DNA of 64,000 bases, taken from assembly GCA_017562135.1 (NCBI GenBank), contig QEYB01000062.1, forward strand, positions 124,001 through 188,000, written 5' to 3'. Source of the stretch: Dipylidium caninum. Its lineage: Eukaryota; Platyhelminthes; Cestoda; Cyclophyllidea; Dipylidiidae. This document shows positions 34,897-46,498 of the stretch, in pieces; the stretch's first letter is position 1, and every line of letters begins with the position of its first letter. Position numbers and translations under genes: made by a program. The notes under the pieces were generated by a model. It saw only the letters and a program-made list of their open reading frames with translations, did no database searches and had not been told where the DNA came from.

Positions 34897-37800
34897 TCAG
34901 GGCAGCTTGGGATCAAAAGACTCCTCAACCAGAAGAAGTTTGATACCCTCTAATACGTCGGCGGCTTCGAAACTCGGTAAAATGAGGTCAACTGCACCCG
35001 TGAAATCGCGGTGGCAATGCAGAGGCTTCGACGATCGCGCATGTCGATCGCCTGGCTTGTAGACTCCTGTCTGTACGAGAATCGCTGAAGGAGAAATAGT
35101 CTAAGCAGTTATGTGTCGTTCTGGCAGCGAACATTCCTACTAATGCTAATTTGAAGATGCTAGGGAATTCGTTAAACACTTCCTCTACCTTTGTGATAAA
35201 CGAGTCAAGTTAATGCCTTCTCGGATCTTTAGCTTAAAACCAAATTTAGGTGGAACGTGGCGTAGACGGCGGGTGAATGTTCGAAGAGATCCACATCCAC
35301 ACTGCCTAGTCAGCCCAGTATCGTAGCCTACCACAAAGTCCTCAACAAATCACTGGAAAACGGAGGTGAAGTTTGTAATAAGCAATGTTACAAAACAGTC
35401 TGCCATCTGTAAATTGAAACACTTATTTTGTAAAAGGAGGATATTCCTTTCAAGTACGTCAACGAAGAGCGTGGAAAGTGAGAAGGAGTGAGAAGGAGTT
35501 CCTCACCCATGCAGTTCGCGAATATACCTTCGTTGAGTCCTAATTAGGTCAAGGCTCAAATATATTTCTATCTTTGCTATAAAACCAATGTATAACCGAA
35601 TTTAATGACCTCCACATTTAATGAAGCCCTAGTTGCATGCGTAAAATTCGAAACAACCGAAAGCGCAAAGTGGGAGGATGAAAAGGCCTAGGGAGCGTAC
35701 ATTCGACCCCTCGAGCGGTCTGCGGAAGGAAGGTGGCGTCGGCTGGAACGGTGCGGGAGGAAGCGACCGCAGCCTTCTTGTCCAACTGACCTTGTTCGGG
35801 CGCCGAGACTTCTCGTCCACCCGAAAGCCGGCGGTAGCGGCGCAAATACATATTGTACAAATTCGCTCCCAGTATGTCCACCTCTGGATTGTCGCTGTCA
35901 AATATTTCAACCCAATGCACAATTGCCATACTAATGTAAATGGAATCACACTTTTGTTGTTCAAAAATTTCATTTGGCAATTAAAACGCCACGGCGTGAA
36001 AGGGGAAGTGAAACGTATTTGAGCGATAACAGGCCGAATGGGCCGAGTGGGACTTAAAAAAAGGTTGACATTACATTTTAACAGCGTACGTCAGAGACAT
36101 CCAGTTAGGTTAAATGCGCAAACGTGAAAGCTTTATGTGGAAAGCCAAAGTGAGGTGGTGAATAGGGACGGTTTGGGATAACTTCGCAGTGGTGATTGAC
36201 AGTGGCGCACTTAGGAGAAGAGCGACTAGCAGACGGGTGATGTGAACTTGCGGTGGCGCGTCCACTCACCCGAAGAAGTAAATTTTCCTAAGAGGCCGTG
36301 AGATTCCTATCCGCTTGGCGACTTTGCTCAGTATGTGTTCGGAGAACCGGTAGGTAATTTCACTGGGCTTCCCAACCAAGGCCGTGTACTTCAGCGGGTA
36401 ACCCGATACTCGCTAAATCACGTAAACAACTTATTTAGAAAGGCACAAAAGGAGAAGTCAGTTGATAACGCTCGAAATGGCCTTGTTCCCCCAGCTGACT
36501 GCATGAGAAACCTGAGGATTTCATGTTACCAATGCTTGATCCAAGTTCCTTCTCACTATGATCGGAAGGGTTTCATTGTGACCCTGGCAAAGTAGCCCAC
36601 TGCACGCCTCCCTGAAGGGCGGTTTTTGGGCTTACCTCGTACAGGGACTCCAGACAAACGAGGAAGGCGCCGTGCCCAAATCTGAAAACAAAATTCGAAA
36701 AATTGGAGGCTGTGGGTGCGCAAGAAGACGCCGTGTTATCACTGTGTGGCGGATTAGAATCTGATGTCTTGATGGTAGAGGCGTGGTAGCATTCACCGAG
36801 AAGAGGGGCAAAATCATCTTCCGATGTCATAACAAGGTGCTACGCTCAAATCATCCAACAGAGTTTTGGCTTCGGGAGAAGTATTTTCAGCGAAACAAGG
36901 AGGAGTGCGTGTATTGCCTACAATGATTAATGACGAGCGAATAAAAAAGGTCACCGAGTCGTCTGATGGGAGGTGGGTGTGTCCGCAGGAGAAACTGGCT
37001 AATGTCGTCAAAGCAAGGTACCTCGGCATGCAGGCTTGGTCCATGTAGAGGAGGTCCATGTTGCAGGCCAAGACGGGAAGGTGGTTCTTCGGACTGGTGG
37101 CCGGTTTGTGGTCCGGTTTCCCATCGGTCATTAGAAGGTCGATGAGCAGTTGCAGATACATCTCCCATTGGACGGGCTCCCCCATCAACACGATAGCTAA
37201 TGCGTGGTCATACCGAGTGAAGAAGGTGAATGCAAAGCGGACACAGATGCAGGTAGACTCTGCATCTTAATGGCCATCATTTAGTCATTGCAATGCTAAC
37301 CGTCCACCTACTTTCTATTTTGGTAAGCTTAAAGAGGAGGTGAAAACAGACTATTATAGAGCATTTATCCGAATGACCATGTTTTTTGGTACCAACAAAT
37401 AAAAGCATAGGAGATGAATAAATGTTGAGGTGATGAACTGTAACAAAAGGGGACCCGACGAAGGTCCTTTTGGAGCTCACCTTCAATCTGTGGGAAGTCT
37501 TTGTTCTCCTTATATCCTTTCGCCTAAAAGCACAACACATCCGGTAGGATTATCGTAGCCAAATTGGACAACTGGTTGATTTCTATGCAAATCCCACCCA
37601 AAGCGAGTGCTTCGCCACAGCACATTTCGCCGTGGACCGCCTGGTTCCCGGCTGGCGGCGAGGAGACGTGCGGCAAGACTCGGGGAGCATGGACTGCGTG
37701 GGCATATAGATGCTGGATGCGTGCTGATTACGGACTGGTTAGCGGCTATTGAGGGTGTCTATCATTTCTGCGATTTTATTTCTATCGTCAACTGTGTGGG

Positions 37801-39393
37801 TGATACTACTAGCGGCTGTGGAGACGAATCGTCCTGGTGACCGGTTACAGGGGAAAATCGGAGTAACGCCCGAGCAATGAGACGGCCTCCCTCTCAGTGG
37901 AACGCCATCGGTGGCAGCACCACTCAACCCCGTCCAGAGGAGTGACGTTTGCCCCTGCTTTACCTGGTGCAGATGAAGGCGGCTCTCCGGAATGAGTACT
38001 CTACTCAAAGTAGTGTGGAGGGAGGACTTACCACTAATTTGCGGTTCTCGTGGTTTACCATGTCGAGGAGGGGCCAGGCCTCGGCGACCTGCTCCATTGT
38101 GTAGACGTGCTTGAATCCGAGGTCTTCCGCGATCTTCTTCATGTCTCCCTGGCCCACCACCAACACCCGTTTGTCGTGCCAGTGGGTGAAACTCTGGAAG
38201 GGGCTCGGGGGCGAATATCACCTGGTCGGGTTCCAGCTACACACAGACAGAGAACGGGATATTCACGTCGGTTTCAAGCCCCCTTGGCACTTCCACATGC
38301 GGAGATGTGAAATTGGAGCTTGGCGCATTTTAGGGCATTTTATGAGCAAACTTTTGCACCAAGAGTCGCTCACTAAATCTAACGATGGCGAGTCGAGCGA
38401 ACCTACTGAGAACGAAGGCAACAAACCCTCTCTTTACTAAATATAACGTTGGAAACCAAGAAACGGGTGTTGGGTATAAGTAGAAAACGAAAAGCAAATT
38501 TTTCCGCATCATTTATTATATGCGATCGAAACATTTTAATTGACATTTTTGACTTTCCACCAACGGTTACACAAGCCATATATGCCTTTGTGGAAGAATC
38601 TCTATTTTTATAGGTGATAAACGATTTAACGTCTTTTATACCATCATTTTAGTTGTGTATTCAGTTTCCCCTTAAAAATAATCCGTACTTAGGTAAAAGG
38701 TAATAGTCGGTCGGTGAAATATCTGGTGAACACGTTACAAGGCATCTCTCCCAGTCGCGGCCGAGCACAGACTAGGCGAAACACCCGTTTCATAGTTTTC
38801 GAGCTGATACGTCACTTTGTGACCAACAGGTTGAGTGGCAGGTATAAATTCTAAACTCACTAGTAAAATAACCTTTGTAAATAAGACGAGGCTGGAACAA
38901 GTGCTACTCGTTTTAAGAAAGACTATACAACACTGTGTTTATGTTGCAGGAAGCCGTGGCTACTCTTTGGCGAAAACATGGCCGCGGGACTAGAAAAAAT
39001 CACTGTGTTGTTCGAGTGCCTAAATCGACTGTGGAGGGGGAAGAGCGTAGGGCGGACGTCTCATTTGGGGTAATAATGAGGCACCATGACGTACGTCAAT
39101 GTTGAAAATGGATGAGAGCTGGTTCACTTTGGCCTGAGCATTCCCACAGGCATTCGTGACGAAGGCGATTGGCACTCTGAGTTTCCCATTGCGCCCCTTG
39201 AGTAGATCCACGGCTGTCAGGGCCTCTGGTATCGGCGTGGCACCACGCAGCAAAACGCCGTCGATGTCGAAGAGCAAACCAAAATTGGGCTTTAGAAGAA
39301 AGGCAAAAGGTAAAGTTAGGGTGTTCAGACAGCGAATTGACAATAAGTCCCATTTTGCTTTATAGCCTCCCGGGCAGAGTGTGACCCTGACAT
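34897..39393 (-). CDS. HDHD5: HAD-family hydrolase HDHD5 (CECR5), with apparent 1-nt frameshift
   Basis: A haloacid-dehalogenase-like protein, predicted mitochondrial in animals; its substrate is unknown. Nine minus-strand exons: 39393-39331, 39289-39095, 38236-38032, 37523-37481, 37196-37022, 36681-36636, 36412-36270, 35894-35791, 35084-34897. Landmarks: NFGLLFDIDGVLLRG (nucleophile motif), VPIAFVTNACGN, EPDQVIF, KRVLVVGQGDMKKIA, LLDMVN, DFPQIEAIVLMGEPVQWE, LPVLACNMDLLYMD, RFGHGAFLVCLESLYE, LVGKPSEITYRF, GDNPEVDILGANLY, ILVQTGVYKPG. All phases agree except inside exon 3, which is 205 nt: frame is kept only if one base of a five-C run (plus strand 38207-38211) is removed, giving 386 residues. 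A downstream AG (exon 38193-38032) would also restore frame but drop about 14 conserved residues. The start shown gives a short N-terminus and is provisional. Confidence 0.94.
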
Positions 39394-39429
39394 TTTGAGG
39401 GCAGTGAGATGGCGCCCCTTGCAAATCTC

Positions 39430-39768
39430 ACTTGTGGACACGCAACGACTCGTTCCAGACTGACTTGGCGGCCACTCTCGCCTTAGCCTGCGTCGATTGT
39501 TCGTGTTTGAGTCGGCACAGACAAAAAAACACAACTGCCGCAGTAATTGGTGCAATCTCCCCGAGGAAGTCCCGCCATAGACAAGCAAATGAAGGCATTA
39601 AGTAAACCGTATGTCTGAAGTGCGGCATACCTCCCTCTGCTTCAGGCCTACGGGGAAGAAGTCGTGTCGCTCTTCTGAGTAACTATCCGTACTAATGATG
39701 CTGGCCTTGCGAATATCGAGTTGCTCGGGCGAGGGGATAACGTAGAGGTCGGTGAGGGTGTCGTCCAT
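39430..39768 (-). CDS. Hypothetical small single-pass membrane protein immediately upstream of HDHD5
   Basis: Tentative two-exon reading on the minus strand: 39768-39631 (46 codons, starting MDDTLTDLYVIPSPEQ, ending at a GAG|GTATGC donor) and about 39557-39430 after an AG acceptor, with a hydrophobic stretch APITAAVVFFCLC and a basic tail ending NESLRVHK. Total about 89 residues. The stop lies about 36 bp before the HDHD5 ATG, suggesting either a dicistronic arrangement resolved by trans-splicing or that this is a misread 5' region of HDHD5. No family is recognised. Confidence 0.3.
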
Positions 39769-39774
39769 GCTTTC

Positions 39775-42700
39775 CGCGAATGAAGGCTTGTTTGACGCGA
39801 GGTCGTATTTATAGAAATGCTTTAAGGACACGCGTACATGCACACACTCGTGTGTATACGTAAGTTGCCACCTGTAGTAAACAGTGAAATACGACGAGGG
39901 TCATTCACCCTCACTCAGGCGCTCACGCGCTCACTCATCCCGGCGACCCATCGCCCGGACTCGGCTCTCGGCTGGGGCAATCAGCCCCATCTCTTCGACA
40001 CGCGCAGGGCAGTGGACCTCAGCCTCCCCGCCTCACACCCCCCCGCCCCCGGAGGCTCACACAAACTCAAACTTCCCGTTGCGAACGGGACCGGGGTGAG
40101 AGAGGGGAGGGGGTTACTTTGGGGAAAGGCTGATGAGGAGGTGGTCGGTGCGGCTGCAATTCAAACGGGAGAATGACACTGTCGGGCGGAGGATTTTTTC
40201 CCTTTCAAACATCGAAATGAAGGGATTGGAATGGCAGCATACCTCGAGCCTCAACAGTCATGCCCTCGCAAACGGGCATTTCAAGGAATGTTTATAAAGA
40301 CAATATGCTCTTCAAGGCGCAAACAGGAAACTTTGCAAGTGTTGTACTCCAGTCCAGTGTTTTAACACCCCTTACGAGGGGGAACGGAGGTGTCTCTTTG
40401 AGTAACAGGCAAACTTATCTTAGTGCCATTTCATTCCACTCGCCGGTGGAATTTATGCGCTGACACGTCCGTCCCACAGGCGGTACGTGCGCTTAAGACT
40501 CAACAGTAAGGCAAAAAAGGAGGCTGCAACATAAATACACCCGCCGGGTGTGCGACTTAACAAGGTAATTTTTCACGTCGGTTCCACTACCAGCCTAATT
40601 AAGTGCCGTCACAATAAGGTTATTTATGCACCAACGTAGATTCATCCATGGGCGGGATCTTAAAAGTGGGCGGCTAGGGGATTTATGCCGTGGAAGGTGA
40701 TGGCGGAGGAGGAGGAGCTGAGGAGGAAGAGGAGGTTAAAACTAGAGCATTGTAGTGTAACGGTGATTGCAGCAAAATCAACGTTTTGCCTTTCACAGCC
40801 ACATGAGAACACCGCAGTGGTACGTGCCTTCACACCCCGGACAGGAAGAGGAGGCTCACTTACCCATGCTTCCGTTGCGTGCTTCGTTGAGGTAGTAATT
40901 GGTTAAACGTGAGTTTTCACACCTAAAGGGTTACACAATCGGCGACAGAAGGCGTCTGATTTATCTCTCCCATTCCTCACTGTTTACGTGGCCACCTCAT
41001 TAGCTTAATTGGCTCGATGCGGAGACGATGGCGATTAAGACAACCAAATGCCTTGGCAACGCCTTTAAAAGTGCACTTGCCATTGGGCCTGACGTCAGTC
41101 AAAAGGCTTACCAGTGGACTTTCAGCTCAACGACCACCTTCTCAACAAAGTACAAACGCCACAGGAGAGTGTTAAAACAGCCATTTGAAAGTTGGCAAGT
41201 CACCTGACATGGCAACTGGAGACTCGGTTCCACGAGGCACTCAGTTGCGAAACACGGTCGCGACTCCTCCCCTCCTCCTCCCCTCCTCCTCCCTCCGGTT
41301 AGGCGACAACATTGGGCAATCGGGACGCCCTTTTACTCCCGCCACCTTGGTGACCTTTGGGAAGACGAAGTGGCGTGAAATGTTGTCAACTCACGTAAAA
41401 AGAAAACTTCGAGTTACTTTCCGAAGATGACCTTATTTACTCTCCTTGCTTCCCCGGAAGACCTGAGACGCGTCCTTCTACCCGAAGGTCTACCCTTTCT
41501 TCCCATCACTCTCCACGCTGTGACACTTGGAATTGCGGCTTAAATACAAAACGGACTAAAAATACACCACGTAAAGTAGATGCTGACCGTCGGCAAGGGC
41601 TTCATTTTTCGTTTGACCAATTTTTCACATCAAAACGGAATGTTTCTGGTGCGTATTTGGGGTCCCACGCCGCATTCATGACATTGACATATTAGCTTAG
41701 CAGCAGTAATTATTTAAATATCAACTGGTGGGGTTTTATAAATCTCCAACGTTAGTAAATAAGACACATCTCCGCTCGCATCGGTCGTAGGAGGGAGAAC
41801 GCGGTCGGTTGCGTGGCCGGTGCGACTCTTGTCCCGGCCAAGTGAGCCGAAGCAGCCCGGAGAGGCGGCCTCGCCGGCGGCGTTGGGCAATTGGGGCGCG
41901 CGTGTGTGTGAAGACATCGCGTATTCCCACCACCATTAGTAGAGTAGGCCGTTTTGTTGCATAAACAGAGGACTTTGTAGTAAACGGAAAAGGCATTTAT
42001 CAGGGGCCGAGTCGCGACAATACAGCAGGTAAACATACTGAGCTGAGAGGAGGAGGAGGGGCGTTGGGCCACTTGATGTGCGAATATGCCTCGATCAAAA
42101 CGCGCTTCGCGTGATCAAATTAAAACGTTAAATAATCCACCTCGAACAGGTGTGAATAGTAAACAGTCCTGACGAATTAGGCTCTCCGTTTTTACGCACC
42201 AAATCGGGAACTACGAGGCGTAAATTATCACTTAAACTACAGAATTACTTCCTCATTCGCAGCAGCCTTTGCGCTCAGACGATGGCCTGAGCAGCAATGC
42301 ATGCGAGTGTCATGGGAAGGAGGTGCAGGCGAGATTGCCGAGGGCTTCTTCCAGCCTCTGCACTAATTGTGGTGCGAGGTAGTTCTCCACCATTGAGGCC
42401 TGCTTCCAAAGACCTATGCGCATCCGGACAAGGTGTCGTCACTGGTTTCAGCCACTGTTGCGGTGTCTGAGTTGTGTGGCTGCGTTTTGTGGCACCGCAA
42501 AACATGGAGCCCAGGCGCCCACGAGAAGGGTGATGGCAAAGCACTGAGCAGGACAGTGGAGAGACTGCATACGGAGTCAATTATTGCATGCATTTACAAG
42601 TTGGTCTGTTCCACAAACTATTTCCTACATGGTGTATAGGATTTCGGCCGCACATTTGGTCCACAATAACACCAAAAACAAAAACGAACCCATTGCGCTT

Positions 42701-44139
42701 AACTACCGCTGCTATCGGACGAGAGAGGTGTTGCGCTGGCAACTTACTTCAAACTGTCGAGGCCTTGTCATCCTTCCACGACTATACCAGCGCCCGTGGC
42801 CAGCTTCCATGTTTGGCTGGCAGCCTGGGGAGGCCCGAGTGTGCAGGAGTGGGTGAGGAATCAGTGGGAAATACCTTCGAAGAACACGCGGGTGAAGGAA
42901 AGAAAGGCGTTGCCGCGGTCCCTTCAACGCACGGAACATTGTGTGTTTGTGTTTAAACGGGCGCAAACGTTGATTCATTCAGGCTGCTTCGAAGCAAAAC
43001 AAAGACGAGACGTGAATTTGAGGCAGCCATTTAATAACTCAGCACACCACCACTCGAGGGGCGGCAGCCGTGGGCGGCGCACACCTTACAGACAGACGGC
43101 GAGACAGGCAGAAGGACACGGGGCAACTGTGGGGTCTACGCGTCGGTGAGTATTTGACCTCGGGTCCATGCAAGGCATTCAAACAAATTTGACAAAGTAA
43201 ATTAGGTAAACAAAGTCTGTCGCATCGCGTGAACAGATTAGCGAGAAAATAGCTGAAGTAAACACAAGCGGCATCCTCGGGTAAGCCCAGAGAACTCGTA
43301 CAAGGCCGCCTTATTGAAAATCCCCAGGAACCACGTTTCTAGGGCTTTTTGACGCTGGCGAATAACAAACCAGCCACGATTGCCGCAACCTAACCACAGA
43401 GGCACACGAATGTAGGTGCACAACTCTTCAGGGCAGTTAACAGCCGAGCTGCTTTATTTAAGGAGAACTGACCACCGCGAAGTTCCGTGGGAGGCCCAGT
43501 GGAATGTTGAGGCGCATGATTTCGTCCGAAAGCAAATGCCAACATTACCTGATGAGGCTAAAACAGAACAAAAACGATGAATCGTGAGTGATTTTTCACT
43601 TCGTGCACGCGATGGCAGATGAGGTGAGAGGACAATGGAGCATTTGGCGAGTTGGGCCGGAGACAAGGGGAGAGCGACTCCGAGGCACCACGCACTACAG
43701 GTAGGAAATGGATTTGTCTGTGATACACGAAGAAGGGCGAACACTTTGCCGTGCTGACCTACAAGAATTCACAGGTCCGCAGCCTCGGCGCATTAAAATA
43801 CTGGAAAGAGATAAAAAACAAAGCGACAAGGACATTTGCAATAGCGCCGAAATGTCGCTTTCGGGGAGAAAGGCGCGACTCCCGTTGGGTGGGTCGCCTG
43901 TGGACTGCGGGTCCGGTGTGAGGGAGGAGGCCGGACTCAGGCCCGTCTCTCTTCCGCCTCGAAAGTCTACACAACCGGCCGGTCGGCACGAGCTCATCAC
44001 AGCACAACACACCGATGTTCCTGTCACAAAAATCGTCTTTATTTATCATTTATCTGATAACTTAGGGGGAATATGTCCTCAATAAGGTCATATTGAGACG
44101 CAAACACAATCAAAGGACTAAAATATGCAGTAATTTATG
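39775..44139. other. About 4.4 kb without a supported gene
   Basis: Higher GC than the AT-rich spacers, with many overlapping short frames on both strands (e.g. 42588-42956 +, 43708-44085 +, 42275-42580 -). None shows a domain, a repeated codon pattern or matching splice sites. It probably contains promoters and introns of unrecognised transcripts. Simple C-rich and TCC-rich stretches occur near 40040-40060 and 41270-41300. Confidence 0.4.
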
Positions 44140-44145
44140 TTTATT
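44140..44145 (-). terminator. Possible polyadenylation signal (AATAAA) of SPMIP1
   Basis: A minus-strand AATAAA hexamer a few bases after the SPMIP1 stop codon. Its position is plausible only if the 3' UTR is very short; compact UTRs are common in flatworms, but this remains a sequence match only. Confidence 0.3.
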
Positions 44146-44148
44146 TTT

Positions 44149-45562
44149 TTACACAAAGCGCTTCTTTTGTATTGTATCGCCAGCGTCCTCCAGAGGGATG
44201 CCATTGCGACCGAATAGTGTGTTTTTAATGATGTCGCTTCGGTTAAACCTCTTCCCGACCTTGTCTGGTTTCACCATTTCACTGAAATACCAGCCATAGT
44301 CCCACGAGGTTGGATATTTGACGATATACTTCTTTTCGGGGTCCTTGCGGTTCCTCAACTTCAGGTACTGAGCCCTTCAAAGCGCAGAAGATGGGGGAAG
44401 AGACTCCTTTAAGCTAGTCGGTCAAGCGGTTTAGGTGCTCTCCCCCTGCCTGCCTCACACTCACACGGCGGATGGCACACCGGACAGCTTTTTAACTCTC
44501 TCTCCACAACAAATACGGTGAAGGGCAGAAGTCCTACTGCTCCCGCTAACACTCAGTTTGCTGTTATTAAGACTGACTGAATAGAATTACTTGGTAAGAT
44601 TCGTGCTGAGATATAAACAAAGCATGTTTTAACCAAATACAACTCTAAATGCATAAACAATGTATCGAAATACGCGTAAAGCATATTTATCAATGAAATG
44701 GAGTCAGTTCCCCTTTTGGATAATGAAAAAAATTCAAGGTGTTCGTCCTTTTTGGTGTAGGAAGCGAAGTCAAGTCAACGCATGTCGTCTGTCTCAATGA
44801 CCCACAAAGCCCTTTCTCCTCCCCCACCGCCTCCTTTTCCTCCTTTGATCAAAGTAGTTTGCGGACATGCGTTTTTTTGTTTCGCCTAGGTCGATGGGCG
44901 TCCGGTAAGGAGCAGTCATGGCGTTTGATATTTTCGCAACCACTTCCCTATTCCAGTGCATTAGAAGGCTCTCCTCCCCTCTCCAGACATGAGTCCTGCG
45001 TTCTGAGCCCCACTGCCTACCAGCTTATGTTAATAAAATCCACTTATTTCGAAGTTGCAGGCATTCAACAACGGGAGGGTGATATGCTGACCCAAAACCA
45101 AAGAAAGGTAGTAATAAACGTCCTTGTACTTGAATCAGGCGGGCTCGAAGTTTTCATAATCGAGTTTTTGCATAAGACTAACCTCCCGCCACCGGTTGCG
45201 GAAATGCCTTCATACAAGGTCCTTCTCGTTTCAGGGGAAACAGGGCGCATCAGTCCAAGGGAGGGAAGATACGGCGCAGAGGACGTAATCTTGTCAAGCT
45301 CCCGAAGCTCACTTTCTCGCTCCATTGCCTCTTGTTTTTTTCTCTCCTGAGCCTTTTTGATCATCTCCAAACACTGGTTGTATTTCAGTGTATTCTGTTC
45401 TAACCGATGCCGGATGATTTTGGACGCGGTGCCCAGGTTTTCCGGCGAGCAGAGCGTATCTTTGTGTTCCACGAAAAATTTGTAGGCGGCATCCTCTTCC
45501 TTCCTAGTGCGCTCCTTAAACTCAAGCACGGATTTCAAGCTTTCGAGGATCTGGCGTGCCAT
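44149..45562 (-). CDS. SPMIP1: Sperm microtubule inner protein 1-like (ATP6V1FNB family)
   Basis: Minus-strand exons 45562-45183 and 44374-44149, 808-nt intron, phase-consistent, 201 residues (human about 175). The start MARQILESLK aligns with the conserved MSRQ start of the vertebrate protein, although the frame stays open further upstream to 45712. Residues 1-100 are a charged helical region rich in Lys/Glu. The diagnostic C-terminal part shows PVSPETRRTLYEGIS, then YLKLR..DPEKKYIVKYPTSWDYGWYF, matching the family pattern PxxPxTRxLLYEGIS..RYxYL....PExRYxxPxTxSxxYGW. The vertebrate protein lies inside sperm-tail doublet microtubules, so a role in the sperm axoneme is likely here. Name and comparison are from memory; the motif agreement is strong. 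Confidence 0.83.
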
Positions 45563-46498
45563 CTCGCTGGACCGACCACGACGTCCAAATCCGCCCTCTC
45601 GTCCGCATGCGGACGTATCGATCTGGGGCCGCTCGGGCAGTCGGCGCGCATTCGCACGCGTCGAGGAGGCCGCGTCCACGCCGAGCCGGAAACGCGCGAA
45701 GCCAGAGGACAACCAACACTTGGCGGGCGCCGGTCGCGAATTCGCTCTGCTTCAGGCCCATTCGCGCGGTCTCTGCCTCACGACTGCGAAAGGCTGTACT
45801 TCAAACGACCTAGTAGTCACTGTTTGCTCCGCCTCCAGGGCAGGCGGTCATGTAGCATTTACGGCTTAATGAGGTTTTAGCACAGGCACTTTCGTCGCCT
45901 CACCCAGCGTCACAGTCCACTCTGTAAACAGCTTCCTCAAATGAACGACCACAACACGGTGTAGAGTGAAAGAGGTGAGTCCACTCTGCTACATTCATAC
46001 GTAAAAGGAAGGTTTTCTCCTACGATGCCCCCTTTTTTGCTGTAGGGGTAGCGGCGCAACAAAAGTACAGTAACATGGCAGCCGGACGAGTGGTTTTGAT
46101 GGACAACAACGTCACAGTGCCTTTGGTTAAAGTGAAACGGCGGAGGCGGGTTGCCGAGAGACCGAGCGGTAGACAAATGAAATCCCCCCTTTCCTGCAGT
46201 CCTCCCGCACCGTCACCACTGTGTCTCAAGACATTTACAGACGCAGGCTCCGCGACAATTCCGCGAGGTGTTTTGATGCCCCAAAGAAATACACTGGCCC
46301 CTGGCAATTCGCACCGGCGGTCGAGGGAGCCACTTTCCTTACTCTTCTCCCTCCACGCCACGCCACTTCCCACTTCAAATTAATCAATACGTCTGAGACG
46401 AGGTTGCATGTCCACACTTCTGCCTACTGAGGACGCAATAGCGCGTGGCGGAGGCCTCCTCGCCCCAGAACCGCCTACTCTCCAAAGCAGGACAAGCC

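Noticed and set aside
37739..38221. 160-codon minus-strand frame over HDHD5 exon 3
   Set aside because: Its first residues match the family but the rest is out of frame; the true frame changes after the homopolymer and the downstream part is intron.
44739..45350. 203-codon plus-strand frame
   Set aside because: Antisense to the SPMIP1 first exon and intron; no domain.
45563..45712. 50-codon N-terminal extension of SPMIP1
   Set aside because: The frame is open but Arg-rich and not conserved in kind; the MARQ start matches the family's start.
45407..45880. 157-codon plus-strand frame
   Set aside because: Antisense to the SPMIP1 first exon and its GC-rich upstream region; no domain.
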